Notes: a model not told the origin generated them from the letters alone. A DNA stretch of 54,210 nt from UBA12158 sp035562735 (GCA_035562735.1 DATMWB010000014.1:1-54210), one strand, 5' to 3'; shown: positions 32,044 to 41,236, numbered from the stretch's first letter. Program-made: numbers and translations.

Positions 32044-32823
32044 ATGCTTAGTATTGGGATTGGACAAAGACGGTGGTGGGATTTTTTGTTGACCATGACA
32101 GAAAGAGAAATTAAATCAAAATATAAATTTAGTGTTTTAGGACTTTTTTGGATAGTACTCAATCCAATTATTCAGATGTTGGTAATCGGATTTGTTTTTA
32201 GGTTTTTCACTTCTATAAAAACCGAAATTTACATGATGTATTTATTTTCTGGATTAGTTGTATGGAACTTTTTTTCATCAAGCGTAACTAGAAGTACACC
32301 AGCAATTGTAAATGAAAGATATTTGCTAAAAAAGGCCAAATTTCCTCGGGAGACAATAGTGTTGTCAATTGTATTGTCAAATTTAGTTCAATTAGCACTG
32401 TCAGTTGTGTTGATGATATTAATAGCCATTTTTTTAGGGGTAAAGATTTCCTTTGCTTATTTAATATTTTTACCCTTATCGTTACTATTAATTGCTTTGT
32501 TTACAGCTGGTTTTGCTTTGGTTTTTTCATCTTTGAATGTAAAGTATCGAGATACGAGTTTTGTGATTAATTTTTTAGTTTCAATTTGGTTTTATGCGAC
32601 TCCGGTAATATATTTATTGACAATGTTGCCGGAATGGATGTCAAAGTGGTTATATTTAAATCCTATGACAGGGTTAATAGAATTTTTTCGTTGGATAATG
32701 CTTGGATTAGAAGTTGAAAATTGGTTTTTCATGTGTGGTAATTTGTTTTTTGCATTGCTAACTTTTGTAATTGGAAATTATGTTTTTAAACGGTTTAGTT
32801 TAGATTTTGATGACTGGGTATAA
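32044..32823 (+). CDS. ABC-2 type polysaccharide export permease (Wzm/TagG-like)
   Basis: 259 residues, six TM helices. The family signature near the N-terminus is EIKSKYKFSVLGLFWIVLNP, and the last-helix region is FRWIMLGLE. It forms the channel for export of a polyprenyl-linked polysaccharide or teichoic-acid-like polymer and pairs with the ATPase encoded directly downstream (1 bp apart). Leaderless start. Confidence 0.92.
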   Translation: MLSIGIGQRRWWDFLLTMTEREIKSKYKFSVLGLFWIVLNPIIQMLVIGFVFRFFTSIKTEIYMMYLFSGLVVWNFFSSSVTRSTPAIVNERYLLKKAKFPRETIVLSIVLSNLVQLALSVVLMILIAIFLGVKISFAYLIFLPLSLLLIALFTAGFALVFSSLNVKYRDTSFVINFLVSIWFYATPVIYLLTMLPEWMSKWLYLNPMTGLIEFFRWIMLGLEVENWFFMCGNLFFALLTFVIGNYVFKRFSLDFDDWV

Positions 32824-32824
32824 G

Positions 32825-33514
32825 ATGAAAAAAGGGGAAATTATTCTTGATAAAGTATCTAAAATATATGAGTCTAGGCAGGGTGGTGAATTTTATGTGG
32901 CGCTTGATAATATAAATTTAAAAATTAAATCAGGTGATAGAATTGGTCTAATTGGGTGTAATGGAAGTGGAAAGACAACACTATTAAAATTAATCGCAGG
33001 GATTGCAAAGGCAAGTAGAGGAGAGGTGAGAGTTGAGGGAAAGGTAAATTCTCTTTTAGAAATAGGTGCTGGTTTTCATCCGGATTTGTCAGGGATTGAT
33101 AATATAATGTTAAATGGTTTGTTGGCGGGAATGAGCAGAAATGAGGTGTTGGAGTTAAAAAATAAAATTGTAGAATTTTCTGATTTAGGTGAACATATTG
33201 GAATGCCATTTTATACTTATTCTTCAGGAATGAAGTTAAAATTGGCTTTTTCAGTGGCGGTAGCAGCAGATCCTGATATTTTGATTTTTGATGAGGTGGT
33301 ATCGATGGGGGATGAAAAGTTTATAAAAATGTTTAAAGACTATTTTTCAGAGGTTTTGAGACAAAGAAAAACAGTACTTTTTGCAACCCATGTTTTAGAA
33401 GTATTGTCTTTGTATTGTGATAAAACAATTTGGATGGACAAGGGAAGGGTTAGATTGATGGGGAAGACAGATGAGGTTATAAAGCAATATCGTAAGGAGT
33501 ATGGTAATGAGTAA
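32825..33514 (+). CDS. ABC transporter ATPase for polysaccharide export (Wzt/TagH-like)
   Basis: 229 residues from ATG 32825; in-frame TTG 32807 and ATG 32810 would overlap the permease gene. Walker A GCNGSGKTT, signature YSSGMKLKLAF, Walker B ILIFDEVVSMGD and H-loop ATHVLE. It ends soon after the nucleotide-binding domain, so it lacks the C-terminal carbohydrate-binding domain found in Wzt proteins that recognise a capped O-antigen. Substrate selection, if any, must lie elsewhere. Confidence 0.93.
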   Translation: MKKGEIILDKVSKIYESRQGGEFYVALDNINLKIKSGDRIGLIGCNGSGKTTLLKLIAGIAKASRGEVRVEGKVNSLLEIGAGFHPDLSGIDNIMLNGLLAGMSRNEVLELKNKIVEFSDLGEHIGMPFYTYSSGMKLKLAFSVAVAADPDILIFDEVVSMGDEKFIKMFKDYFSEVLRQRKTVLFATHVLEVLSLYCDKTIWMDKGRVRLMGKTDEVIKQYRKEYGNE

Positions 33515-34223
33515 GACGTCAGATTGGAACAGAGATAAATTTGGTAAAAAAGGGGCTTTTAGTTATTATGAGGGTAACAAAGAAAACTCGATTCGGATTG
33601 AAATAATAAAGAAAAAGGTTGGTGAGTTTTATCAAAATAGAGGAAAAAAGAAATTGAAAATACTGGACTTGGGGTGTGGAGATGGAAAAATATGCCAACT
33701 TTTTAAAAGTATAGGTTTTGACGTATATGGAGTTGACGTAAGTAAGGAAAATATAAAAAAGGTTAACAAGTTAGGTGTTTTTGGATTGGCCGCGAACATT
33801 GAAAAGGGATTGCCTTATGGTGATAATTTTTTTGATTATGTATTTGCAGGTGAGGTGATTGAACACCTAATTGATAGTCGAACATTTTTTTATGAGGTTA
33901 ACAGAGTCTTGAAAAAGAACGGATTTTTATTGATAACCACACCAAATTTGGCTCATTTACCGGAAAGGTTCAGATTACTGTTTGGAAAGAATCCAACTCA
34001 GGTTTCCCCAATTCATGATTTTTTATACTTACATGTAAGACCCTTTACTTGGGATATGTTGAAATATGCTCTTGAGTTATACAAATTTAAAATCTTAAGT
34101 TTGAAATCAACAATGGTGGTGTTTAGGTGGGACGGAGACAGGGTTGTTTGTGGATCAAGGTTTTTGGGAAATTTGTTCCCGACTTTTGGTTTTACGCTGA
34201 TTGTTGAGGTTCAGAAAAGATAG
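33507..34223 (+). CDS. Class I SAM-dependent methyltransferase
   Basis: 238 residues from ATG 33507, which has AAGGAG (33494-33499) at 7 nt, one of few clear Shine-Dalgarno sites here; ATG 33501 would be too close to it. Motif I is ILDLGCGDGK, the acidic residue is in YGVDVSKEN, then FAGEVIEHL and LLITTPNLAHLPER, as in UbiE/Methyltransf_11-type enzymes. It overlaps the ATPase gene by 8 bp, so it belongs to the export operon and probably methylates a sugar, perhaps as a chain-end signal. This last point is inference. Confidence 0.85.
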   Translation: MSKTSDWNRDKFGKKGAFSYYEGNKENSIRIEIIKKKVGEFYQNRGKKKLKILDLGCGDGKICQLFKSIGFDVYGVDVSKENIKKVNKLGVFGLAANIEKGLPYGDNFFDYVFAGEVIEHLIDSRTFFYEVNRVLKKNGFLLITTPNLAHLPERFRLLFGKNPTQVSPIHDFLYLHVRPFTWDMLKYALELYKFKILSLKSTMVVFRWDGDRVVCGSRFLGNLFPTFGFTLIVEVQKR

Positions 34224-34227
34224 AAAT

Positions 34228-34971
34228 TTACGTTGTTTTCTTTAGGATAAAGATGGCGATGTTTGGTATCTGGCTGGCTTTAGCTAAGACTCTTGTTGAG
34301 TTATTTTTTGATTGTGGTTCAAGAAATTGAACAAGGGAAAATTTATTTTTTGAAAAAATATCAATATAATTTTGTAAAGTTCTGTGAATATAGTGGGTCA
34401 TTACTCCGTTATATATTTCTTTAATATATGTTTTTTCTTCAAAGTATTTACCGATTTGATATGGTTTATTGTCTTGTTCCATAAACCAGCGATAATTTTC
34501 TTGGTGATAAAAACAAGGGTGGGGGATGATTATAATAAGGTGTCCGTTTGAGTCTAAATATTGAGAAACATTATTAAGGGTGATGTCTATTTTTTTAAGA
34601 TAGGTAAAGACTAAATTTGAAACCACTAATTTAAATTTTGGTTTATCCTTGTGGTTACTGTCCTTTTTTTCGATATCTTGGATCCAATAATCTATCTTTG
34701 GTGAATGGTTTTTGGCGGCATTGATCATTTCAGGGGACAAATCACAGCCAAAAGTATGCCTCTTTTGGGCAGATATTTGACGAGTAAGAAAACCCTCACC
34801 GCAACCAAGATCAAGAACTTTGTCCCCAACCTTGGTATATTTTTTTAATATTTTCAAAATTGCGGGAACAATTATTTGGGTGTATGGTGAAGGGTAGTTG
34901 TCTGTATTATCGAGGAGCTTTATGTATCCGTCACAATCTTTTTCCCAATATTTTTTACTTAGTGAGGTCAT
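34228..34971 (-). CDS. Class I SAM-dependent methyltransferase
   Basis: 247 residues. Motif I is VLDLGCGEGFLTRQ, the acidic residue is in GCDLSPEM, then VSNLVFTYL and LIIIIPHPCFY; the architecture resembles Methyltransf_11/25 small-molecule methyltransferases. A minus-strand TATAAT lies 8 nt before the ATG. Convergent with the preceding methyltransferase, 4 bp between stops. Substrate unknown; the context suggests a glycan precursor. Confidence 0.82.
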   Translation of the reverse strand: MTSLSKKYWEKDCDGYIKLLDNTDNYPSPYTQIIVPAILKILKKYTKVGDKVLDLGCGEGFLTRQISAQKRHTFGCDLSPEMINAAKNHSPKIDYWIQDIEKKDSNHKDKPKFKLVVSNLVFTYLKKIDITLNNVSQYLDSNGHLIIIIPHPCFYHQENYRWFMEQDNKPYQIGKYFEEKTYIKEIYNGVMTHYIHRTLQNYIDIFSKNKFSLVQFLEPQSKNNSTRVLAKASQIPNIAIFILKKTT

Positions 34972-34979
34972 GTTCCATC

Positions 34980-34985
34980 ATTATA
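34980..34985 (-). promoter_or_regulatory. -10 hexamer of the 34971 methyltransferase gene
   Basis: TATAAT on the minus strand, 8 nt before ATG 34971. Confidence 0.45.
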
Positions 34986-35024
34986 GTCGATGAATGTCAT
35001 TTTGTGGTAAGATTTTTCAAATAA

Positions 35025-36524
35025 ATGAAAGTATTACTTATATATCCACCGGTGACTTGTGTAGGGTCCGGTTTGGTGGTTACTTCACATGCGCCAATGG
35101 GATTGATGTATTTGTCTTCATATATTAGACAAGTTGGGCATGAAGTGAAATTGTTGGATGCATTGGCTGACGGAAAAGATAAGGTCATTAAAACAAGGAA
35201 TGGAGTACGTTTAGGAATGACATGGTCTCAAATAAAGAAAAATATTGATAAATTTGGACCGGAGGTTGTGGGTTTGAGTGTAATGTTTACTGCATATTAT
35301 GAGGATGCTCTTGATTTGGCAAAAAAGATAAAAAAACACTATCCAAAAGTTAAGATTGTTTTTGGCGGTTCTCATGTTAGTACCAATCCCTGGTTATCGA
35401 TGAAGGATAAGGTAATTGACTATATAGTTTATGGTGAGGGGGAATTAACTTTTGAGAAGTTGTTAAAAACGTTGGAAAGTAAAAAGAAAGATTTTTCAAA
35501 GATATATGGCTTGGCATATAGGTTGAAGAGAAAGACAGTAGTAAATAGACCGGCTGAGTTGATAAAAGATTTGGATATCTTACCTTTTCCAGATTGGAAT
35601 ATGCTTAATTTGAAAAATTATGAGCTGGGTGATGAGTCGCAGGTGATGAGAAAACCATGTTTTAGTGTAGAAACATCAAGAGGTTGCCCCAATCATTGTA
35701 TGTACTGCTCATCTTTTGCGGTATGGAGGCACCAATGGAGAGGGAGAAGTCCAAAAAATGTGTTGGATGAGATAGAAAATTTGGTTAGAAATTTTGGAGC
35801 TCGAGAAATTGCTTTTTATGATGATAGTATGTCGGTTGATAGAAAAAGAATGGTTGAAATATGCAAAGGAATAATAAAAAGAAAACTTGATATTAAGTGG
35901 ACCCCTCCAAATGGCATAGCCCACTGGACATTAGATAAAGAATTATTGGTATTAATGAAAAAATCAGGTTGTTATAAGATAACTTTTGGAATTGAATCGG
36001 GGGATCCCGAGACCAGAAGGTGGGTAGGAAAACCATATGATTTAAATCAAGCCAAGGAATTAACAAAATTTGCCAATGATATTGGCTATTGGACTTTGGC
36101 GACAAATATCATTGGTTTTCCTTATGAAACAAGGGGGCAAATAAGAAAAACTTTGGACTATGCAATTGATTCTGGGGTGGATACGGCATTGTTTTTCAGG
36201 CTGGGGTTGAGGCCAGGGGCACCGGTATATGGGATATTTGAGAAGGAGGGTTGGTTACCAAAAGACAAAAAAGTTTTATTTACAGAAAATTTATCATTGG
36301 ATACAAAGTATATAAAGGGTAGCGAGTTGGTGGAATTACAACAGAGAATGTATGAAGAATTTATGAGAAAAAGATGGGGGAGTATTTCCGTGGTAGTTAA
36401 ATTGTTAAAAAAGATTAGATCAATAGAGGATATGTTTTATACTCTCAAACAAATGAAATATATATATGACTTTAGAAGTGGTTGGGTTGGGCGCAGGTCA
36501 GGAGTTATTTCGAAAAGAGTGTAG
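35025..36524 (+). CDS. B12-binding-domain radical SAM protein
   Basis: 499 residues. Residues 1 to about 140 are a Rossmann-like cobalamin-binding domain (VLLIYPPV, PMGLMYLSSYIRQVGHEV, VVGLSVMFTAYYEDAL, KIVFGGSHVS, YIVYGEGELTFEKLL). The radical SAM domain carries CPNHCMYC (CxxxCxxC) near residue 221, with FYDDSMSVD and FGIESGDPETR. The classic B12-ligand DxHxxG is not visible. Relatives include BchE-like cyclases, methyltransferases and sugar-modifying enzymes. An extended -10 (TGGTAAGAT, 35005-35013) lies 11 nt before the ATG. The 3' end overlaps the HAD gene by 20 bp. Confidence 0.9.
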   Translation: MKVLLIYPPVTCVGSGLVVTSHAPMGLMYLSSYIRQVGHEVKLLDALADGKDKVIKTRNGVRLGMTWSQIKKNIDKFGPEVVGLSVMFTAYYEDALDLAKKIKKHYPKVKIVFGGSHVSTNPWLSMKDKVIDYIVYGEGELTFEKLLKTLESKKKDFSKIYGLAYRLKRKTVVNRPAELIKDLDILPFPDWNMLNLKNYELGDESQVMRKPCFSVETSRGCPNHCMYCSSFAVWRHQWRGRSPKNVLDEIENLVRNFGAREIAFYDDSMSVDRKRMVEICKGIIKRKLDIKWTPPNGIAHWTLDKELLVLMKKSGCYKITFGIESGDPETRRWVGKPYDLNQAKELTKFANDIGYWTLATNIIGFPYETRGQIRKTLDYAIDSGVDTALFFRLGLRPGAPVYGIFEKEGWLPKDKKVLFTENLSLDTKYIKGSELVELQQRMYEEFMRKRWGSISVVVKLLKKIRSIEDMFYTLKQMKYIYDFRSGWVGRRSGVISKRV

Positions 36525-37146
36525 ACAATTCCCAGATGGGAATTGCTTTAAATCCATATTTTTTGGCAGGTAAAATATCATGGCTTATTGAGTCACCGAC
36601 AAAGAGGTGACGAAATTTTGCAGCATTGGTAAAATCAAGGATTTGCTCGAATATTTTTGAGTTTGGTTTTAGAAGTTTAGTGTTGTCGCGAGCAAAGATT
36701 TTTTCGAAAGGTCCAGTATTTTTTTCTTTGGTGTTAAAGCCAATTTTTTTTAAACAGGAAAGAACTTCGGAAGTAGTGGAGTTGGTAAGTATTAGGTGAT
36801 GATATCGATCTTGTGATGCTTCAATTTGCTTGACTAAAGATAAGTTTTTTTTGAGATATTTGCTTTTATTTATTTTTGAATCGACAATGTCTAGTACTTT
36901 AATTTCTAGAGTAGAAGTGAGATGGGCAGCTGCAGCGGACCAAGAACCAAATTTTTCACTTATCTTTTTGAAGGAATTTGTGGAAAGAGTTTTATTTTTT
37001 TTCTTGGCAACTAAATAAAACTCTTGGAAAAGGTCATGACCTAGCTTTTTATTTTCGTATAAAGTGCCATCAAAATCCCAGACAATATATTTGGTGGTAT
37101 TTCGAATAATAAAAGAATTCAAATTATTTAAAGAAAACCTTATCAT
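36505..37146 (-). CDS. HAD-family hydrolase
   Basis: 213 residues. HAD motifs: I VWDFDGTLYE (nucleophile Asp), II LILTNST, III Lys in KLLKPN, IV FVGDSISHD. The inserted helical cap fits the phosphoglycolate-phosphatase/haloacid-dehalogenase group. The ATG lies 3 bp after the stop of the IMPDH-family gene, so the two are co-transcribed. It could be a sugar- or nucleotide-phosphate phosphatase of the glycan pathway, but the substrate cannot be read from sequence. Confidence 0.85.
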   Translation of the reverse strand: MIRFSLNNLNSFIIRNTTKYIVWDFDGTLYENKKLGHDLFQEFYLVAKKKNKTLSTNSFKKISEKFGSWSAAAAHLTSTLEIKVLDIVDSKINKSKYLKKNLSLVKQIEASQDRYHHLILTNSTTSEVLSCLKKIGFNTKEKNTGPFEKIFARDNTKLLKPNSKIFEQILDFTNAAKFRHLFVGDSISHDILPAKKYGFKAIPIWELSTLFSK

Positions 37147-37149
37147 TGG

Positions 37150-38283
37150 TTAAATACGAGGTATGTTATCTCGAGTTGTATTTGGAGAAACGACAACAAC
37201 TTCGGTGTTTTTTCTAATTTCATCGAGATTCTTACAGCCGAGATACCACATGGAACGACGTAGTCCACCAACGAGTTCTCCAACAATTTGGATAACACTA
37301 CCCTTATAGGGGATTAGGCCAGAAACGCCTTCATGAGTAAAACTAAAGGGCTGACTGTAACTGGATACAAAATGATTTTTGTTTGATGATGGATAATGGA
37401 TTATTTTTTTTATGATTGTTTTTATAAGCTGGAGATAGTTGATAGGAGATAATTTGGGTTTGTATTCAGTTTGGTTGCTGCACATACCAGCAGAAAATTT
37501 ATAATTTTGGCCATTCCTGGTGATAATTGGACCTGGGCATTCGTCTGTACCTGAAAAAAGACCACCAATCATTACTGCACTGGCACCAAATGCAATGGCC
37601 TTGGTAATATCGCCAGCATGTTCGATTCCCGTATCAGAAATTAGGGGGACATTGTATTTTTTGGCTATTTGATAGCAATCTAGAACTGCACTTAGTTGAG
37701 GTCGACCAACGCCGGTAACTAGTCTGGTGGTACAGTGAGAACCACCACCAATGCCAACTCGAATACTATCGGCCCCAGCCTTGATTAAGGCTTCGGTGGC
37801 TTTGCCGGTGACAACAAGAGCAACACATACTTGGGCGGAGGGGTGTTTCTTTTTGATTTTTTTTAAAAAGTTAATTGTTTGTAGGTTTTCAGCTTGAGCG
37901 GTTTCAATACATATCAAATCAGTTTTTAGTTTTAGTAAACGCGAAACATGTTGTAGTCCTTTTGGGGAAAAATCAGAAACTGATACTGCAATTTTTACAT
38001 GATGTTTTTTAATTTCTTTGACTTGTTGAAGTTGTTTTTTAAAGCTTTGAAAACAATGCAAAAATGCTATACCACCAAGTTTTCCTAGGGCGATAGCCAT
38101 CTTTGTTTCACTAATATTTGGCATTGGTGACGAGCAAATAGGGATATCAATTTCAAGATTTTTTGAAATTTTTGTTTTTAAATTTGTTTTTATAGTGTCT
38201 TCGATCATTGAAAAATCAGAATAAGCTGGCAGGAGTAAGACATCATTAAAAGTTAATTCAGGAGTATTTGAAAGTATTTTCAT
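37150..38283 (-). CDS. IMP dehydrogenase/GMP reductase family enzyme
   Basis: 377 residues, TIM-barrel. It begins LTFNDVLLLPAYSDF and has the catalytic loop GIGGGSHCTTR (Cys184), SDTGIEHAGDITKAIAFGASAVMIGG, and a mobile flap ending EGVSGLIPYKGSV with GGLRRSMWYLG. It lacks CBS domains, as GMP reductase does. The stretch TGVGRPQLSAVLDC looks GMPR-like, while the GTDECPG and PYKG...GGLR segments look IMPDH-like, so I do not assign one reaction. It sits between a PLP decarboxylase and a HAD gene within a glycan locus, not in a purine operon. Confidence 0.87.
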   Translation of the reverse strand: MKILSNTPELTFNDVLLLPAYSDFSMIEDTIKTNLKTKISKNLEIDIPICSSPMPNISETKMAIALGKLGGIAFLHCFQSFKKQLQQVKEIKKHHVKIAVSVSDFSPKGLQHVSRLLKLKTDLICIETAQAENLQTINFLKKIKKKHPSAQVCVALVVTGKATEALIKAGADSIRVGIGGGSHCTTRLVTGVGRPQLSAVLDCYQIAKKYNVPLISDTGIEHAGDITKAIAFGASAVMIGGLFSGTDECPGPIITRNGQNYKFSAGMCSNQTEYKPKLSPINYLQLIKTIIKKIIHYPSSNKNHFVSSYSQPFSFTHEGVSGLIPYKGSVIQIVGELVGGLRRSMWYLGCKNLDEIRKNTEVVVVSPNTTRDNIPRI

Positions 38284-38315
38284 ATAGATAGAAAAGAGTA
38301 TACCAGCTTAAAAAT

Positions 38316-39476
38316 TTATATAAAAATTGACCTTGGTTTTTTGAAGATAAAATCAGGACTTTGGTTTAGGTTGTATGCTCCGATGGCGAAAAAAATAACA
38401 AAGTCGTTTGGAAAAAGGGGAGGAAGGATATCTTGGTAGAGTAGGTCAGATTCTTGACAGGTACAACCAAAAATTTTGGTAGAAAGAACTTTTGAGGAGA
38501 TATTCTGCTGGGGAGAAAAATCTTGATTGTAAGTTTTAATAATTAATTTATGATACCAGGCCGACGGAAGCATGTTGATGGTTGTGTCTAGAGTGACTGA
38601 CTGGGAATTAGCACTTAATTTTGAGTCAATTACTTTACTGACCATGATAGTTGAATCATCAACTAAAAAACGTCCTGGTTCAATAATGAGGGAGATTTTT
38701 CTATTTATGTGTTTTTTTAAGGGTATTGAGATTGCATCAATATATCTTTTTATATCAGGTTGGGATTGAACCTCTGAACCGGGAATAATGGAGTGTGATG
38801 GAAAGCCACCACCAAAGTCGATATATTTTAGAGTATTTTGTGATAGATATTTGGAAATAAAGCTGGAGACGATGTTGGAATATTTCTGATATGTTTTTGG
38901 TTGGTGGATGTCACTGCCGATATGAATGTGAAGACCACTTAATGGAATATGGTGTTCATGAAGTAAGGATATGGCTTTTTTTGCATCTCCTGATTCGATA
39001 TTAAAGCCAAAACGACTTGGATGAAAGTCGGAATTAATTCTAATGCCGATTTTAGCATTAATATTTTTTTTATATTCAAATAAGGATTTTAATTCCGTAA
39101 AGTTGTCTATATTTATAGTTAGTGGTTGAGATAGAATTTGGTGAAGATTGCCTTTATTTGGGCCATTAAAGATAATTGACTCGTAGGAATACTTTTGTTT
39201 TAGAGCCATTTCTAGCTCAAATTTGGAAACAACTTCAGATAACTGAAAATTGAAATTTTTAGCTATGTCGTAATTTGTTTTATAAGAATAAGCAACCTTT
39301 ACATTTTTTGGAATTTGATTTAAACGTTTTTTGATAATATCTTTGTCGGTAATGAAAACTGGAGTTTGGTAATAATTTTTCAATATGTTTTTTGTAGTTT
39401 TAGGATGGTCAACAATATTTGGAAAATATGAAAAATCAATTGGTAGAGAACTTTTTTTGAGAAAGGCTAATTTCAT
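38316..39476 (-). CDS. PLP-dependent decarboxylase, fold type III (Orn/DAP/Arg decarboxylase 2 family)
   Basis: 386 residues. PLP-Lys66 in VAYSYKTN, then FNGPNKG, HIHIGSD, YIDFGGGFPS and IIEPGRFLVDDS in the alanine-racemase-like barrel, and the C-terminal substrate/dimer motif FGCTCQESDLLY. It resembles diaminopimelate decarboxylase and relatives. Context (methyltransferase, radical SAM, IMPDH-family, glycan genes) leaves the amino acid open; it may make an amine or amino-acid decoration. Minus-strand TATAAT lies 12 nt before the ATG, shared with the divergent gene. Confidence 0.87.
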   Translation of the reverse strand: MKLAFLKKSSLPIDFSYFPNIVDHPKTTKNILKNYYQTPVFITDKDIIKKRLNQIPKNVKVAYSYKTNYDIAKNFNFQLSEVVSKFELEMALKQKYSYESIIFNGPNKGNLHQILSQPLTINIDNFTELKSLFEYKKNINAKIGIRINSDFHPSRFGFNIESGDAKKAISLLHEHHIPLSGLHIHIGSDIHQPKTYQKYSNIVSSFISKYLSQNTLKYIDFGGGFPSHSIIPGSEVQSQPDIKRYIDAISIPLKKHINRKISLIIEPGRFLVDDSTIMVSKVIDSKLSANSQSVTLDTTINMLPSAWYHKLIIKTYNQDFSPQQNISSKVLSTKIFGCTCQESDLLYQDILPPLFPNDFVIFFAIGAYNLNQSPDFIFKKPRSIFI

Positions 39477-39488
39477 GTAATTGAATGT

Positions 39489-39496
39489 ATTATAAT
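39489..39496. promoter_or_regulatory. Bidirectional palindromic -10 element
   Basis: ATTATAAT is self-complementary and gives TATAAT on both strands. The ATGs are 12 nt away on the minus strand (39476) and 8 nt away on the plus strand (39505). Confidence 0.5.
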
Positions 39497-39504
39497 GGAG
39501 ATTA

Positions 39505-40179
39505 ATGTTTGATTGGAGTTCTGATAGAAATTTAGTAAATAAAGAGAATACCGAAAAGTTTATTAGGTATTTTGCCCGTGAAGATGTTTGGCACCATCAG
39601 GATATTAGTAAAGGAGGCTTGGGATATGGTTGGGTCCATTATTCGTTAATTAGATTGATAAAAGCTAAAAATATTTTATGTGTGGGAAGTAGATGGGGAT
39701 TTATACCAGCGGTGTGTGCCTTGGCATGTAAAGATAGTAACTATGGCCAGGTGAATTTTGTTGATGCGGCATATGATATGGATGATTATGGAAAGGTTGC
39801 GGGGAAACACTGGGGTGGTCAGGGTTTTTGGAAGAAATGTAATCCAAAAAAATATTTTGGTAAATTTGGCTTAGAAAAATACATTTCTTTGCATGTCATG
39901 ACTACTATAGAATATGCTTCAAAATATAAAAAGGAAAAATATGCTTATGTGCATATTGATGGGGATCACTCCTATGAGGGAGTAAAACAGGATTTTGAAT
40001 TATTTTGGAAAAAAGTAGTGAAAGGTGGATTTTTGGTAATACATGATGTTTTTAGTCCAGATAAAGATGGAAATGTATATGGTACGAGAAAATTTTGGGA
40101 AGAAATTAAAAAGAGTGGAAAATATAAATTGATTGAGATTCGAGAAGATCCGGGAGTGGGAATTATTCAAAAAGATTGA
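39505..40179 (+). CDS. SAM-dependent methyltransferase (Methyltransf_24-like)
   Basis: 224 residues. The N-terminal half has NILCVGSRWGFIPAVC as a motif-I-like loop; the C-terminal half has AYVHIDGDHSYEGVKQD and GGFLVIHDVFSPD, the hallmark of Methyltransf_24 and related macrocin-type O-methyltransferases (metal-binding Asp/His). It probably methylates a sugar hydroxyl of the glycan. Its end overlaps the convergent radical SAM gene by 17 bp. Confidence 0.8.
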   Translation: MFDWSSDRNLVNKENTEKFIRYFAREDVWHHQDISKGGLGYGWVHYSLIRLIKAKNILCVGSRWGFIPAVCALACKDSNYGQVNFVDAAYDMDDYGKVAGKHWGGQGFWKKCNPKKYFGKFGLEKYISLHVMTTIEYASKYKKEKYAYVHIDGDHSYEGVKQDFELFWKKVVKGGFLVIHDVFSPDKDGNVYGTRKFWEEIKKSGKYKLIEIREDPGVGIIQKD

Positions 40180-41236
40180 GAGCAGCGGTTTTGTTTCGCC
40201 TAGTGTCGGCTTTGTTACAGACAATAATTTTACAACTTTGTCGACAATTTCGAATATGATCACGTTGGGTTTGAGCTGTCTTACTCCACCAGATGGTTTG
40301 AGGAGTATCTTTTAAGATGTTGCCGATAATTGGGAAGCCAAAACAGAGGCGAATATTGCCCTGATGGTCGATGATAAAGTTGTTGACACCTGCTGCACAG
40401 GGTTGACGACTAAACATATTGGGATTTTGGTAGTAACGAATGGCAGTTTTAAGATCTGAGTGCGAGGTGATAATGATGGGTTCTGACTTAGTAGTTTTAA
40501 TGATTTTTTTTAAAACGGCTGTAATTTTGCTTTTTTGCGGCCAAAGTGGGTTATTTTTTGACATGTGAGTACTACTATTTGGTCCTAGATTCGGAAGAAG
40601 ACATTGAAAGCTAATACCATTAGTCTCATTCTTTTTGGCAATTTTTATTAATTTCTCTAATTCAGCGACATTTTGTTTCATCATAACGGTGTTGATATAT
40701 ATATATGGTTTTGATGGTGTTTCTTGAAGATATTTGATGGCTTTGATGGCTTTACCATAGGTACCTGGTACACCGCGAAGATAATCGTGGGTTTTTGCGG
40801 TTGCACCATCTATAGATATGGAAATGGCATACAAATGATTTTCAACTAGCTTTTTTGCCATTGGTTTATCTAAAAGAGTAGCATTGCTATTAATGTGAGA
40901 AATTATTCCTAGACTATAGGCATAACCAATAATTTTAGGGAGATCTTTGTTCATCAGCGGCTCCCCACCAGTAAAAAAAATGTAGCAGTTGCCAAGCCAA
41001 GAGTGAAGTCTATCAATAATAATTTTAGCTTCATTAAAGGTGAGATGTTTTTCAGGAGGATTTTTCCAAATGTCACATTGTCGACATTTGAGAACACAGT
41101 TTGGAGTTAGATTAAAAATAATTGAGGTGGGTTTATTGAGGGGTTTTTTTAGGTTAAGAGAGGCGTGAATTAGCATGTCTTGCCACCAAGTGGAAACTTC
41201 TATTTGAGCTAGTTTTATTTTTTTGGGAAGGTTCAT
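40163..41236 (-). CDS. Radical SAM protein with SPASM-like C-terminus
   Basis: 357 residues. CVLKCRQCD (CxxxCxxC) is near residue 52, FFTGGEPLMNKDLP is the GGEP motif, SISIDGAT follows, and a C-terminal cluster region has CAAGVNNFIIDHQGNIRLC with four more Cys (CRQSC, VC). This is the common MoaA/PqqE-like architecture with auxiliary iron-sulfur sites. It overlaps the upstream glycosyltransferase gene by 4 bp and so belongs to the 45291-40163 operon. Substrate unknown. Confidence 0.9.
   Translation of the reverse strand: MNLPKKIKLAQIEVSTWWQDMLIHASLNLKKPLNKPTSIIFNLTPNCVLKCRQCDIWKNPPEKHLTFNEAKIIIDRLHSWLGNCYIFFTGGEPLMNKDLPKIIGYAYSLGIISHINSNATLLDKPMAKKLVENHLYAISISIDGATAKTHDYLRGVPGTYGKAIKAIKYLQETPSKPYIYINTVMMKQNVAELEKLIKIAKKNETNGISFQCLLPNLGPNSSTHMSKNNPLWPQKSKITAVLKKIIKTTKSEPIIITSHSDLKTAIRYYQNPNMFSRQPCAAGVNNFIIDHQGNIRLCFGFPIIGNILKDTPQTIWWSKTAQTQRDHIRNCRQSCKIIVCNKADTRRNKTAALNLFE

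Noticed and set aside
32807..32824. Longer N-terminus for the Wzt-like ATPase (TTG 32807 or ATG 32810)
   Set aside because: It would overlap the permease stop and add residues without homology; ATG 32825 begins where the family sequence begins.
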